This document shows positions 30,236-41,111 of a stretch of 64,000 nt of DNA, piece after piece; positions within the stretch are counted from its first letter, which is position 1, and each line of letters opens with the position of its first letter. The notes below the pieces were generated by a model. That model was not told the DNA's origin, did no database searches, and was given only the letters and a program-made list of their open reading frames with translations. The position numbers and the translations under genes are program-made. The stretch lies in NCBI GenBank assembly GCA_002179805.1, contig NAVB01000753.1:1-64000 (forward strand), in the 5' to 3' direction. This stretch comes from Acanthamoeba lenticulata (Eukaryota; Discosea; Longamoebia; Acanthamoebidae).

Positions 30236-33179
30236 ATGGGCCAGAAGCATGGAAAGCAGGCTACGCTGTCCCGCGAACGTATGGCGCTCCCTTCAAACCG
30301 GTGCACGTGTGGCTCAGCCTCACGTCTTTCACGCTTCTGCGCAGTGAGCAGACAGCAGGTGGGGGAATTGGAGGCCCTGTTCGATATAATTCAGCGGCAG
30401 TTCCCGTCGGGGTCGCTGGACAAGGCCAACTTTGGCAAGGTCTTTGCTGCCGGGGACGATGCATTCGCGCGACGGTTGTGGGCGGCGCTGGACCCCACGA
30501 ACACAGGCGTCATCAACTTCCGAGAGTACGCCCTTGGTGCCTCCATCTTTTGCGTGGGCTCCAAAGAAGAGAAGCTGCAGTGTACGCATTCGACTTCCGC
30601 CAGCCGTTGCCCGTTTTGTCTTTTGCTTTATTGACAAGCAGGTTTGTTTCTTGGCAGTTTTGTTTCGCTTGTGTGACCAGGACGAGGACGGCGTGATCAG
30701 CTTGATGGACTTCAACACGATGCGCTTCACCGTGTCCAGGTACGAATGGCACAAACCTCTCGCAGTGGTCCTCGTGAAGCTCAAGGCAGCTGGTGTGTGT
30801 GCAGGTTTGTCCACAACTACCTGGCTGCTCTGGAGGAGAATGATGATCAATCAACGGTCGAGGTATGTGTGTACCTGGGTTGGTTTGGAGGCAAGAACTC
30901 CACCCTCACCTGTGAAACTGACAGGACCTCATGCGGGCCGAGTTCGATGCGGCCGACGCCGACCACGACAAGCGGCTCACCTTTGCCGAGTTTGCCAAAC
31001 TGTTTGAAAAAGGTTCGTGTGGCCCTGATATCGGGTCCACTTCCTCTACCCATGCTGATAATCGACCGCTGGCACCACCACAGGAGAGCACGAGGGCAGC
31101 GGCGCCCTGTTTGACCTGCTCGAGTCGATCGAAGAGCGGCTCCGCCTGCTCTTCGTGCCCAAGCAGCTGCACATCCGCTGCGCGCTGGTCGGGCCCGCCC
31201 AGTGCGGCAAGTCCACGGTGGTGGCCTCGCTCACCAAGGAGGAGGTGGGCAGCGTCTATCGATACAAGTGCGCCCCTCGTCCTCGCCCTCCCCCTGGCGT
31301 GGTGAACTGACCCCACAACATGCGTTTGCCCGCCCGCTCGCCCGCTCGCTTGTGTGGCGCAGCAAATACTACAACCTGGACGGAGTGCCCGTGCGGCTGG
31401 AGATCATCGACTCGGGCAGCAACCGCGCGTTCGCCTACCCCGGCGTGGACATCGTGATCATCCTCTTTGCCGTCGACTCGCAGGACCACGGCGTGCTGGA
31501 TGAGGTCAGACCTGTTTGTCAACAAATGTCTCTTTTTTTTGAGTTTGAAGAAGCTCACGCCCCTTGTGGTGGTGTGACCGGTCGTCGTCATCGTCAGATC
31601 AATGATGAGATCGAGCGCTACTGCCCAAAGGCGGTGCGCATCTTTGGGATGACGAAGCTCGACCTTCAGGCCGACACCAACGAAGTCAAGTACCGCGCCA
31701 AGGAGCTGGCCGCCCAGTGCGCCAAGAAGCTGCGGGTCGCCAAGTCCTTCCAGCTCGCCTCTTCCGCCCAACTAAAACTGGTGCCAAACAAGCACTCCCT
31801 CCTTCTCTTTTCATCATCGGAAGACTCAACGAGTTTTTCTCGCGCGGGCAGAGCAATGTGGAGCTGGTGACGCCCGAGGACCTGTTCAGCTACGCCGTGT
31901 CGTGCGTCGTGCCGCCGTTCCTCCTGCGCCCGCAGTGCGTCCACATCAGGTTCGGCATTTTCGTTACTTACTTGACCGCCAACCAAAGGAGGGGGCCTCA
32001 CCACCACTCTCCCGCGTTCGCGATGCAGGTGCGGGATGGCGGGACCTCAGGGAGGCGGGCGATCGGCCATGATCGGGAAGCTGCTGGGCCTCGACGCCGT
32101 CACGTCCCACCACTATCAGGTAACCCGTGAGAGGCACATCAGCTGGCGGTCAGATGCGGGACTCACCGGTTCATTCTAGGGGGTGGTCGAGGCCGACAAC
32201 ATCAAGGCCGACCTCGAGATCTTTGACTCGGAGGAGTACAATCGACCGCTGTTCCTGGCCCACGTGCACGTCCTGATGCTCGTGTTCCCTGTCGCTCACG
32301 CGACCTTCAAGTTCGTGTTTCTGTGAAGATGACCACTAGCTCCCCTCCCCATCTCGTCTGACGCGTTTCTCTCGCGCAGGGAAGTGGAAAAGATTGCGGC
32401 GGAGCTGCGAACGATCTGCCCCGACGCCCCCATCATCCTCGTCGGCAGCAAGATCGACCTGCGCGGCTCCACCAAGGTTTCCACCCGCTGCTCTTGCCCG
32501 CCCTTTGCCAACAAGGGACGGTTGTTAACCAACGCGTTGAGGAATGCAGTGCATATCTGAGGAGAAGGGCCAGGAATGGAGCCACAAGCTCAAGGCCTGG
32601 CGCTACGTCGAGTGCTCCGCCACGGCAGACCTCAACGTGCGCGCCGTCTTCCAGGAGGCGGTCCGCGCAGCTGTGCCCCTCTTCTCCATCACAGTACGTC
32701 GCCTCGCCCCGCATGGGCCAACAACGGTCGAAATTCACGAAGAGCTCGTCCGGGCGCTTGCTCTTGCACAGGACTCTGGGCCGCTGAGTCAAGAGCACCG
32801 CCCGCTGCGGCCGGACACCCACCCGGACGCCCCGGCGCTCCCTTCCAAGGACGATGCCGCGCCCAGCAAGAGCGGCGGAGGCTTGCCCTCGCCAAGGCGA
32901 AGACCGCCCGGTACGGTGCGGCCGATGATGTCGCCGCCGTCGCGGCCCATCCCCGAGCGGCCGCTGCCGGCTCCACCGGTGGGCGGGGCACAGGCGGGAC
33001 AGCGCGTTGTGGCGCAGTACGACTACCGCGACGACAAGCGCGAGGGCGTCCTGCACTTCTCGCGGTTCGACGTCATCACCCTCGTCGAGCGGCGCCCCGA
33101 CGGCTGGGCGCTGGGCCGGCTGTCCAACGGCCAGCAGGGCTACTTCCCCTTCTCCTACGTGCTCCCCGTTGCCTCGTGA
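30236..33179 (+). CDS. EF-hand / GTPase-like / GTPase-like / SH3 multidomain protein
   Basis: I read one gene of about 700-750 residues from ATG 30236 to TGA 33179. Exon 1 (30236-30278) gives MGQKHGKQATLSRE, a Gly-2 N-terminus that could be myristoylated as in calcineurin B and neuronal calcium sensors. Exon 2 starts at 30345. Residues about 20-180 hold EF-hands with canonical loops DPTNTGVINFRE, DQDEDGVISLMD and DADHDKRLTFAE. A first Ras-like domain follows: P-loop GPAQCGKST, IIDSGSN where DTAGQ is expected, and TKLDL. A second G-like domain has GPQGGGRSA, lacking the P-loop Lys, then FDSEEYN, SKIDL and ECSA. After a Pro-rich linker the protein ends with an SH3 domain (VVAQYDYRDD ... WALGRL ... 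GYFPFSYV). Miro has GTPase-EF-EF-GTPase-membrane span; this order is different and there is no membrane span. A calcium-regulated membrane scaffold is inferred. Confidence 0.82.
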
Positions 33180-33226
33180 GGCAAAACAAGGTTTTCAAAA
33201 AGAACAAAAAAAAAAATCTTGTACTA

Positions 33227-34326
33227 TTAGCTCTTCCTGACGTTGATGACCAGAGGCGCGAACACCTTGGTCCAGCCCGTGAAGCCTGTGGAGCCGCGGC
33301 CACGCATGCGCATTGTCAGCTCTCGGCGCCGCGAGGGAAAGAAGGTAAGAGGGGGAGGGGGAGGGGGGAAGCGACTTGGGGCGCGCACCCTTGACGTCGA
33401 ACTGGAACATGATCTCGTGCGCGAGCGTCTCCGACGAGTTGGGCAGCGTGCGGGGCAGCTGGTACGTCACCTGTCGAGGACGAGCCGGCACAACGTTGGA
33501 AAGGGGATGTACCGCGTCAGTCAGTCATCACGCACGGAGGCAGGAGGAGGAGCAGAAAGAAGAAAAGGACTGGTGGTGGCGCATACGCTGCCCTCGTAGT
33601 CCGTGTAGCCCTCGAGCGGGAACCTGATGGATGCACACAACTCACGGGTCAGCTTCCATTCAAGCCTGAGGTTGAGAACAAAAAGGGAAGAGGAGGGGAG
33701 CAACGAACCGCGAGCCCTGGAACCTAGACAAGATGAAAGGCGACGTGGTGGACGAGTGGAATAGGGTCAGCCGGCTGTGTACAATATGGCTGACTTTGAG
33801 AGGAGGGAGGCACATGGGCGCACCATTCCTCTCGCTTGCCGGTCTGGAGCGCCTCGAGCTTCTTGCCCTTCTCGGGGACACCTTCCCGCGTCTGCAGCGT
33901 AGCCTGTGGTGCAACGGAAGGATCAGCAGTTAGTTAGACGGTTGTCGGGCAGGTGGAGTACGACGAGGGACCTACCATGATGGAACGCACGGCCTTCTCC
34001 GAAGTGTTCTTGATCGAGACTGCAGAAGCGGGGTAAAAAAAAAAGACAATCAGAATTCACTCCTGGAAGAAGATTGAAGGCTGCCTGGAAGACAAAGCAA
34101 AGGGGGTACCCTGGATGGGGATGGCAGTGCCTGGTGCGTAGGGGAGATCGCGTGCCCACACATAAAACTCGATGCGCTTCTTGCTGCTCAAGAACTTCTT
34201 CGTGGCGCGGGCCTCGGTACGGCCGCCGAAAATGGTGCTGGTTGCGCGCACAAGCGCCTTTCCGTCTCCCTCCTCCTCAACCTCGGTCTCCTCCGTGGAC
34301 AGGGTCTTCGGATCAGCTTCGGCCAT
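33227..34326 (-). CDS. Arrestin-fold-like protein
   Basis: About six exons run from ATG 34326 (MAEADPKTLSTEETEVEEEG) to TAA 33227. After an acidic leader the protein is beta-rich: KKRIEFYVWARDLPYAPGTA, then IPIQ-VSIKNTSEKAVRSI, FPLEGYTDYEGS, VTYQLPRTLPNSSETLAHEI, MFQFDVKG and a last exon ending KVFAPLVINVRKS. The 'GxxIPIxVxIxNxSxKxVxxIxxxL' strand pair and the closing '(A/S)PLVI' strand are typical of the arrestin C-domain. The protein seems to hold only one arrestin lobe, so it is shorter than visual or alpha-arrestins. Joins use in-frame GT-AG introns (for example CAGG|GTACCCCC ... TTCTGCAG|TCTCGATC). A trafficking adaptor role is possible. The family call is moderate. Confidence 0.6.
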
Positions 34327-34447
34327 CTTTGCGTACTTAGGAGTGCGGTTTCAAAATCAAAATGGGGGTCACGAAATACAGCAAGAAAAATTAAACGACA
34401 ACAAAGAAGAAGCTCCGCCTGGCAACACGAGCGTGCTGGGGTACTAC

Positions 34448-34913
34448 TCAAGAGAAGAGGGAGGAGAACCAGCCCTTCTTCTTCTTTTCCTCCTTTTCCT
34501 TTTCCTCGGCCTCTTTGCGTTCGCGCTCCACTTTGAGTAGCCTCTCGATGCGGGCCACGCGCTCCTTCTCCTCCTGTTCGTGTTCCTCCTGCAGACGCTT
34601 GATCTTGTACTCGTGCACGCGGGCCATACGCTCGTAGCGTTCGCTGTCATCGTCGCTGCCGCGCCCTTCCCTGCGTAGCTTCTCCACGATCTTACGCGAC
34701 ACGCTTTCGCCGTCCCACTCCTTGCCGCCCACCTTGGCTTTCTTCTTCCGCAGCTGCTCCGCCTTTCGCTCTTCGGCTTCTTCTGCCTCTTCCTCTGCTC
34801 GCGCCATAGCGAGGAAGCTGTCTCGCTCTTTTGCGACAAGATCAGGCGCAGTCAGCACTCACCCCCCCCCCCGTGTTGCACCTACCTTCCTTACTGGTGC
34901 TAAACTGTCGCAT
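34448..34913 (-). CDS. Small charged coiled-coil protein, unknown function
   Basis: Exon 2 (34827-34448) encodes an almost continuous Glu/Lys/Arg helix (ARAEEEAEEAEERKAEQLRK, later RIERLLKVERERKEAEEKE) ending in KKKKGWFSSLFS. Exon 1 is read as 34913-34886 (MRQFSTSKE), joined in frame by a 58-base intron (34828-34885). The short start 'RQFSTSKE' resembles the cleavage region of a mitochondrial presequence, but the exon may extend further upstream, because the frame stays open past a possible acceptor (GGCCAG|GGAATC). The C-terminal Trp-Phe tail after a Lys run could be a small membrane-binding amphipathic end. I do not recognise the family. Confidence 0.6.
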
Positions 34914-35235
34914 GAAGACGAGCTGCCGTTGTGCGTGCACGATTCCCTGGCCAGTCGCAGGTCTGCTGCCGGCCGCCACCAGAAGGAGAGGCCGACCCCC
35001 CTGCCGCTGCATCGTTTTCCCGTCTGCGTGAGTGTGCTTTTTCTTTCTTCTTTCGAGTTTCTTTGTTGAGTTTCTCGGCAGGCAGGCCATTGTCTGTTTT
35101 AGGTACAGATGCCCAAACAAGGTCATGGTCTAGCATCGTTCGTGAGATGGGAACAAAAGTTCCTGGTCTGGAGAAAAAAGGAAGGGGTGCAGTCGTTAGC
35201 CTGTTCTTTCCCCTTTACCCGTTTTCTGAGACGAA
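34914..35235. promoter_or_regulatory. 322-base divergent region
   Basis: It lies between the coiled-coil gene (minus) and the urea-binding-type gene (plus). It may hold an extra 5' exon of the former. No TATA box is evident and nothing else is seen. Confidence 0.35.
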
Positions 35236-37175
35236 ATGGAGAGCCCAACGATGCACGACGAGACTCAACCCCTGCTCGGCGGTCGTCTGAAGGACAACAA
35301 GACCCAACTTATTGTCACTGCTGTCGTCGCGGTTGTCGTTGGTCTCATCGTTGGTACGATACAGCCTTTGAGTTGTAGGTAAGGGAAAGAAGACTGACAA
35401 GTTACACTTTTATCTCAAAGGCGTCATCATCGGATGGGGCATATTCGATGAAGCCAACTTGTCGACCCACAAGGCGGTGAAGGAGGTGGGTATCCTTCAC
35501 TCCCTCTCCGGTCCTCTCGCGGTCGACGAGAGGCATGTCGTCGACGCCACTCTCCTGGCCATTGAAGAGATCAACGCTGCCGGTGGACTTCTTGGCCACC
35601 ACCTGAAGCCAATCCTACGGGACGGCTTTTCAGACCAGAAGGTCTTTGCCAGTGAGATGCAGAGCCTCCTCGCACTGAGCAAGGTCGACGTTGTGTTCGG
35701 TTGCTGGACCAGCGAGAGCAGGAAGGCTGTCCTGCCTACCCTCGCCGCCAACAACGGTCTCCTGTTCTACCCGGTTCAGTATGAAGGTGTCGAGTCCCAC
35801 CCCAACGTCGTCTACACCGGTACGGCAACCCTGAAAACGTCTTTTCTTGGTCGTGATGTTGAAGTACTTGCGCTGTTGGTTGGTTTACCTACAACCCCGT
35901 TCTCCAACAGGTGCTGCCCCCAACCAGCAGATTCTTCCCGCCGTGCAGTGGGCTTCTGGGCTGGGCTATAGGTACCTAGCTCTTTTCTCTGTATGCTAGC
36001 GCCGCTGTTCCACTTACCGCCTTTGGTGCCATCGACAGGAAGTTTGCCCTGATCGGCTCTGACTACATCTTCCCGCGTACCGCCAACGCCATCATCAAGG
36101 ACGCCCTTTCCACCGTGGCTGGCTCCAGCGTTAACGAGGTTCGTTGATGGCTATCCAGATTGCAACATTCAATGAATAGGGTGCTTACGTCTTCCATGAT
36201 CACAGCAATACCTCATTCTCGGCGAGGAGGACCCCACCCGTGTCAACACCGCCGTTGCTACCATCAAGGCTTTCGCTCCTGATGTTATCTTGAACACCGT
36301 CAACGGTGCGGTTGCCTCCAACAGCGTATTTGAAAACAAAGACTTACTTGAGCCACAGGTGAGACCAACGTACTGCTCTTCAACGCGCTCAACAGCGCCG
36401 GCGTGACCACTCCTGTCGTTTCCTTCAGTGTGGCCGAGCCTGAGCTTGTTCAGATCGCTTCCACTGGCGTGTCGATGGCCGGTTCCTACGCTTCCTGGTA
36501 CTGGTTCCCGTGAGCGACTTGCAGGCGGCACGCTTCGCGCTGTTAGGGGGGTTGTTGATTTGCTCTTGCGTGCTCTCCAGGAACTACTTCCAGAGCGAGC
36601 CTGGTGCGGCCAACTCGGCCTTCGTGGCGGCGTTCAAGCGCATGTACGGCCAGGCCTCCGTGCTGGGTGCGGCTGACGCTTTACCTCTCCCCTTTCGAGT
36701 GACGACGGGCCTCACATCCACTCCGCGAGCAGGTGATCCGATGGCGGCTGCCTACACGGGTGTCCAGCTGTGGGCTGAGGCGGTCAAGAAGGCTAACAGC
36801 TTCTCGGCTGCCGCTGTCAAGGCGGCTCTCCCAACGGTGTCAGTGACCGGCCCCATGGGCACCGTCACCGTGTCTGCTAAGAACCAGCACACCGTCAAGT
36901 CCTGGTACATGGGTAAGTAGACCTGCTCTGTTATTTCGGCGCAAGTGCGGGCTACTGGAGTTGACTCTGCACCGACAGGCCGAGTGCAGCCCTCGGGCCA
37001 GTTCGCCATTGTCGCGTCGAGCACGGGTACCATCAACCCGGAGCCCTACCCGCTCGCGGGAGCTCACACCACGCAGGAGTCGTGGACGGCGTTCCTCAAC
37101 TGCTACTTCTCCAAGTGGGGCCAGTGGAGGAACGGCAACGGTCCCTCGGCCATCCTCCCCAACAACGCTTGCTAG
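35236..37175 (+). CDS. Membrane-anchored urea/amide-binding protein of bacterial UrtA/AmiC type
   Basis: The gene has several exons, from ATG 35236 to TAG 37175. The body closely follows bacterial UrtA, the substrate-binding protein of the urea ABC transporter: VGILHSLSGPLAVDE, AIEEINAAGGLLG, VDVVFGCWTSESRKAVLP, GLLFYPVQYEGVE, then YTGAAPNQQILPAVQW across an intron, IGSDYIFPRTANAIIKD, SFSVAEPELVQ, DPMAAAYTGVQLW and VKSWYMG-RVQPSGQFAIV. In bacteria this protein is periplasmic and feeds a permease. Here the N-terminus is eukaryotic: a short cytosolic tail with HDETQPLL, matching the acidic dileucine sorting signal [DE]xxxL[LI], then one span (LIVTAVVAVVVGLIVG-VIIG). That makes a type II membrane protein with the binding domain in the lumen or outside. 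No permease or ATPase gene is adjacent. Six or so introns show it is fully resident. It may be a nutrient or signal receptor; that is inference. Confidence 0.88.
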
Positions 37176-37586
37176 ACACATTGTGGTTTGGCTGCCGACC
37201 GAAGGGCTCAAGCAAACAAAGAGCAACAAGGAACCTTCTTCTTGGTCGCTTTGGCGGAGCAAAAACGGCCGACGGTCGTTCGTCAAATACCGCGGCCTCG
37301 CCAAGACAAGAAAGCACGAGAACCCTGCAGAGCAACGCGGCCTAAGTTTCAAGGTCTCATTTCTTGAAGCGGAGTGTGGCCTCTGCCCGAGAGGCGATCT
37401 CGCGTGCGAAAAACGGGGAGCAGCCTGGGCTGCAGCGACACGGCTGGCGTGGGCCCGGGCTTCCTTCTTTTTCGTCCTTCAGTCTGTTGTTGTTGCTGCT
37501 GGCAAGTGTGGTCCCACGGCTTGGAGTCGCTTGCAGCTTGTTGATAGAAAAGAGCGCTGCAGAAGGGGCCACACATACCTCGCGAG
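37176..37586. other. 411-base intergenic region between two + genes
   Basis: This is the 3' flank of the UrtA-type gene and promoter side of the F-box/SH2 gene. Nothing beyond ordinary sequence is seen. Confidence 0.4.
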
Positions 37587-40500
37587 ATGTCGAGCGACTA
37601 CGACCAGATTCGAGCGGTGCCGGCGGCATCGCGTGGCAGCACAAAGAAGAAGAAGAAGGAGAAGGAGAAAAAGAAGAAGAAAGTAAAGACGACCACCTCT
37701 GTTGATCGCAGCTCAGTAATCATCCACCACGACACCTCTACCGATGGGCTGCCGGAGGACTTTGTCAAGGAGTACTCCCTCGATTTAGACCAGTTGGGCC
37801 CATCTTCTTCCTCCTCGCCTCGCCCCCTCTCGGAGAGTTCTTCTTCTGATGGCAAGAGCGATTCTGAGGACGACACGCGGCAAGGACAACGTTGGCTCCA
37901 AAACAACAGGCAGGTGACGCGACCACGTGTGCTCACCTCCTCTGCCGAAACCATCTCTGCTTCCTTCACTTCAGAGGAAGAGGGAACGAGCAGCAGTAGC
38001 AGCAGCAGTTACACCGACTTCTTTTCCCCACAAGGGCGCGTCTACAACCACTACCTCTCCAACAATGGGAGCAGCCAGGTGGTGGTACGACGCAATGGAA
38101 GCGCCCTCTCGCCTTCCTCTCGTGCCAGGGCCCAACCCCCAGCTCTTGCCGCCCTCTCCAAGGACCTGTGGCTCCGAGTACGCACCCAACCTTTCATCTG
38201 TCTTCTCCTTCTTGTCCGGCACGCGCTTTTATATTTTGTGTTTTTTTTATTATTATTTTTATTTGCTTCTTTAAAGGAATTTTGCTTTTCATTGGTCCTC
38301 CTTGTTTTTAAAAGAAATTTGTTTGTGCTGCCTTCAAGGAAGGAGCACATACCACTACACAGTACTTTTGCGTAAGTGCTTCTTCTGCCATGCGCGAGGG
38401 GCTGACGTGTGTGCGCGTGTGTCTCTCCAGATTTTCAACTTCCTGGACTGGAAGTCGCTGTGCATGGTCACCTGTTCCTGTTCGCTCTGGTATGAGACGC
38501 ATGCACGCTGCGACTTAATTTCTATCGTCACTTAGTTGTCGTTGCCATTATCAGCTGACGTATGTATCATGTCGGTCACAACAGGCGATACGTGTGTGAG
38601 CGATCAGGCAAACAGCTGCTGGAGCAAAAGGGGGTGAGGAACATATTGTGGCTCTTCTACCTGCTCGACAAGATCGATGAACAAATCGAAATCGTCCTCC
38701 TCATGGAAGAGGAGGAGCGAAAGCGGCTCGCAAAGCTCGAGGAGCGGAACCGAGCCAAGCAAGCCAAAAAACTCAAGAACAAGAAGAAAACGAAAAAGAG
38801 CAAGAAGATGAAGGATGAGGACGAGCGACCAGCGGCCAAATCGGCCTGCGGCAAGAAGGGGAAGGAGGACGCGGGTGAGGAGAGCAGCGCGAGTGAGAGC
38901 GACAGCGACAGCGGGAGCGACAACGACGGGGGCCTCACGAAAAAGGCCAAGAAGCGGCCAAAGAAGCAGAAGAAAAAGTCGAAGAAGGCCAAGCGCGCCA
39001 GCATCGAGTTTGACATGTTCATGCGCAGCGGCACGAGGATCGAATTTCTTAAGGTACAGCCAGGCCGTGCTTGCTCTCGAGCGTTCGTTATACTTGGATG
39101 GCGACTGACACTTCATCCATTGATGGTGGGCTTCGCCAGGCTACGGTCATGCTCCTACGGACGTACTTCAAGCAGAACGGCCTCCTCCAGAAGCGGAAGA
39201 TCGTGCCCATGGCCGAATACACGCGCCTTCTCGGTGCGCGGGCACTCTTTCTGTTTGGCCAAGCCACAAAGCGTGGCTGACGTCGGGCCTGTACCATGTG
39301 TGCGTACTGCAGGAATTCTTGACAAGCAGCTGCTGGAGACACACTCGGTGCTGGCTCAGGTGATCAGTGGCGAGCTCGCCATGAACGAGAACTTTGATAT
39401 CATCGAGCTCAGCCTGCGGCGGTTCGCTTTTTTCCTCTTCTCTTTTCCCTCTTTTTCCTGTTGTTGTTGTTGCGGCTCACATGCGCGTGTCGATCGATCC
39501 GTGTCACCGTCATTGCAGGTACTATTCGGACTTCACGCTCATGTTCTCGCCGCATGGCGGTCCAAACACGGCCTACTCGCACCCGTCACGAATCATTACC
39601 GATGACAAGGTGCGCGGTGACCGAATTATTTACACACTAATATATTATAATTATTATCTCTTAAAATGACATTAGCCGTTTTACATTCGTGTTATTTACC
39701 CGAGGGCAGTTTACATGAATATTCTTTTTTTTTTTTTTGACGGAGTTGATCTGACCTCGAGGTGGCTGCACTCGCACAGGCGCGAAGAGTGTGGGAGGAG
39801 AGTGTGGGCAAGGACGTCTACTTCTGCAACTTCAAGTCCTTCTACAAGCACGTGCTCCGACAGGAAACCGACCTCGATGACAAGCAGTTCAAGTACTACA
39901 TGAAGTACTTCCTCAACTTCCCTAAGGACGACACCGTCTCCGTCGCCAAGTACGCGCGCCTTCACCTCGCGCAAGGGGCCTTGCGTGCATATCTGATGGT
40001 GGGCCCGATCATTGGACACACTCCAGGTGGAACACGCTGACGCGGCTGTTTGGCCCCTACCGCAAGTTTTACCGGACGCTGCACCGCTACGTGATGGGCA
40101 CCGGCTTCCTGGGCCTCATCAACCGCATTCGAGCCGAGGTGCGCCCCATCGCCTCCTCCCCTCCCCCGTCCACTTTGCCAAGCGCGCTGAGTCTCATCGC
40201 CACCACTCTATTACCTCAACAGGAAATCTTGAAGGATTACCCGAACCATGTGCTCATCCGCTTCAGCCGCACTGCGCCGCTCCTTCTTGTACGGTCGCCG
40301 CTGGTTTTTGGGGTCGACTGCGCCCCGGCGGTGGTTGTGCGTCATCCGCTAACGCGGTGCGAGAGCAGGCCTTCAGCGAGAACAAAGACGGGGTGATCAC
40401 GCACAGTACCAATGGGCCCAGCGCGCGCAAACTGCTCAAGCTGCCCGAGACAAAGGACAACGTGCCTGTCGACATTTACCTTCGCAAGGTCTTTCCACGA

Positions 40501-40706
40501 TCGTCGCTCATTCCGATGAAGGTTGATGGACGGTACGGCTCTCCTTCCCACGATCTTGCCGTGTGTTGTTTTTATCTCACATCCAACAACAACGACAATG
40601 GTCGACGGTTTTCAGGCTGGTGGCGCAAAAGGACACCTACACCGACTACGTCAGTACCTCGACGGGCTACCTCTGCGCTGGCGAGTTCTTGTGGGAAAAC
40701 GATTGA
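37587..40706 (+). CDS. F-box / SH2 domain protein (FbxB-like layout)
   Basis: About a dozen exons run from ATG 37587 (MSSDYDQIRAVPAASRGSTK) to TGA 40706. The first 190 residues are low complexity: a Lys tract (KKKKKEKEKKKKK) and Ser runs. An F-box follows, split by introns: LAALSKDLWLR + IFNFLDWKSLCMVTCSCSLW + RYVCERSG. A Lys/Glu-rich coil with acidic SDSDSGSD repeats follows at about 38700-39030. The C-terminal third reads FDMFMRSGTRIEFLK ... VYFCNFKSFYKHVL ... WNTLTRLFGPYRKFYRTL then an SH2 core ILKDYPNHVLIRFSRTAP + LLAFSENKDGVITHST. The Arg in VLIRFS is the phosphotyrosine-binding Arg. The helical/EF-like segment before the SH2 resembles that of Cbl and STAT proteins. Dictyostelium FbxB also pairs an F-box with an SH2. 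The likely role is phosphotyrosine-directed ubiquitination by an SCF complex; this is inference from the domain pair. Confidence 0.8.
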
Positions 40707-41111
40707 CGCAGGAAGAGAAGGAAGAGCAAGGCTCTTCTCACCAAGAATATTTATTTATTGTCATCTGTTATGTACGCGTTCAGTGCTACCAACAACGAGA
40801 CGGATATGTGCGTCACTTAGACCACCACTCAATCATCGGGGGTAACAACCAACCACACACCGCCAACCATCTTCTTGGTAAATAACCTTCTGCGGGTGTT
40901 GCACACATTTCTGGAATGTCCGTCAAACCAACAGGAGCATTCCGATGATTCCAAAATTGCCTTGCGCTCTTTTTTGGTGTTGAGAAACCGCCGCTTCCCG
41001 GCCGGTACGGCGGCGAGCGCGAAAGTCGTGACGACCACAACGAGCTCTCCTGCTCACAACGCGGCCGAACGTGCGCGCTAAACACCTTCACCCTCAGCCG
41101 TGCACCACGAA
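40707..41111. other. 405-base intergenic region between two + genes
   Basis: This is the 3' flank of the F-box/SH2 gene, including an AT-rich TATTTATTTATTG stretch near 40748, and the LCB2 promoter. No coding signal is seen. Confidence 0.4.

Noticed and set aside
35236..37175. Bacterial contamination as the source of the urea-binding gene
   Set aside because: The gene has several GT-AG introns, a eukaryotic sorting signal and eukaryotic genes on both sides in the same sequence.
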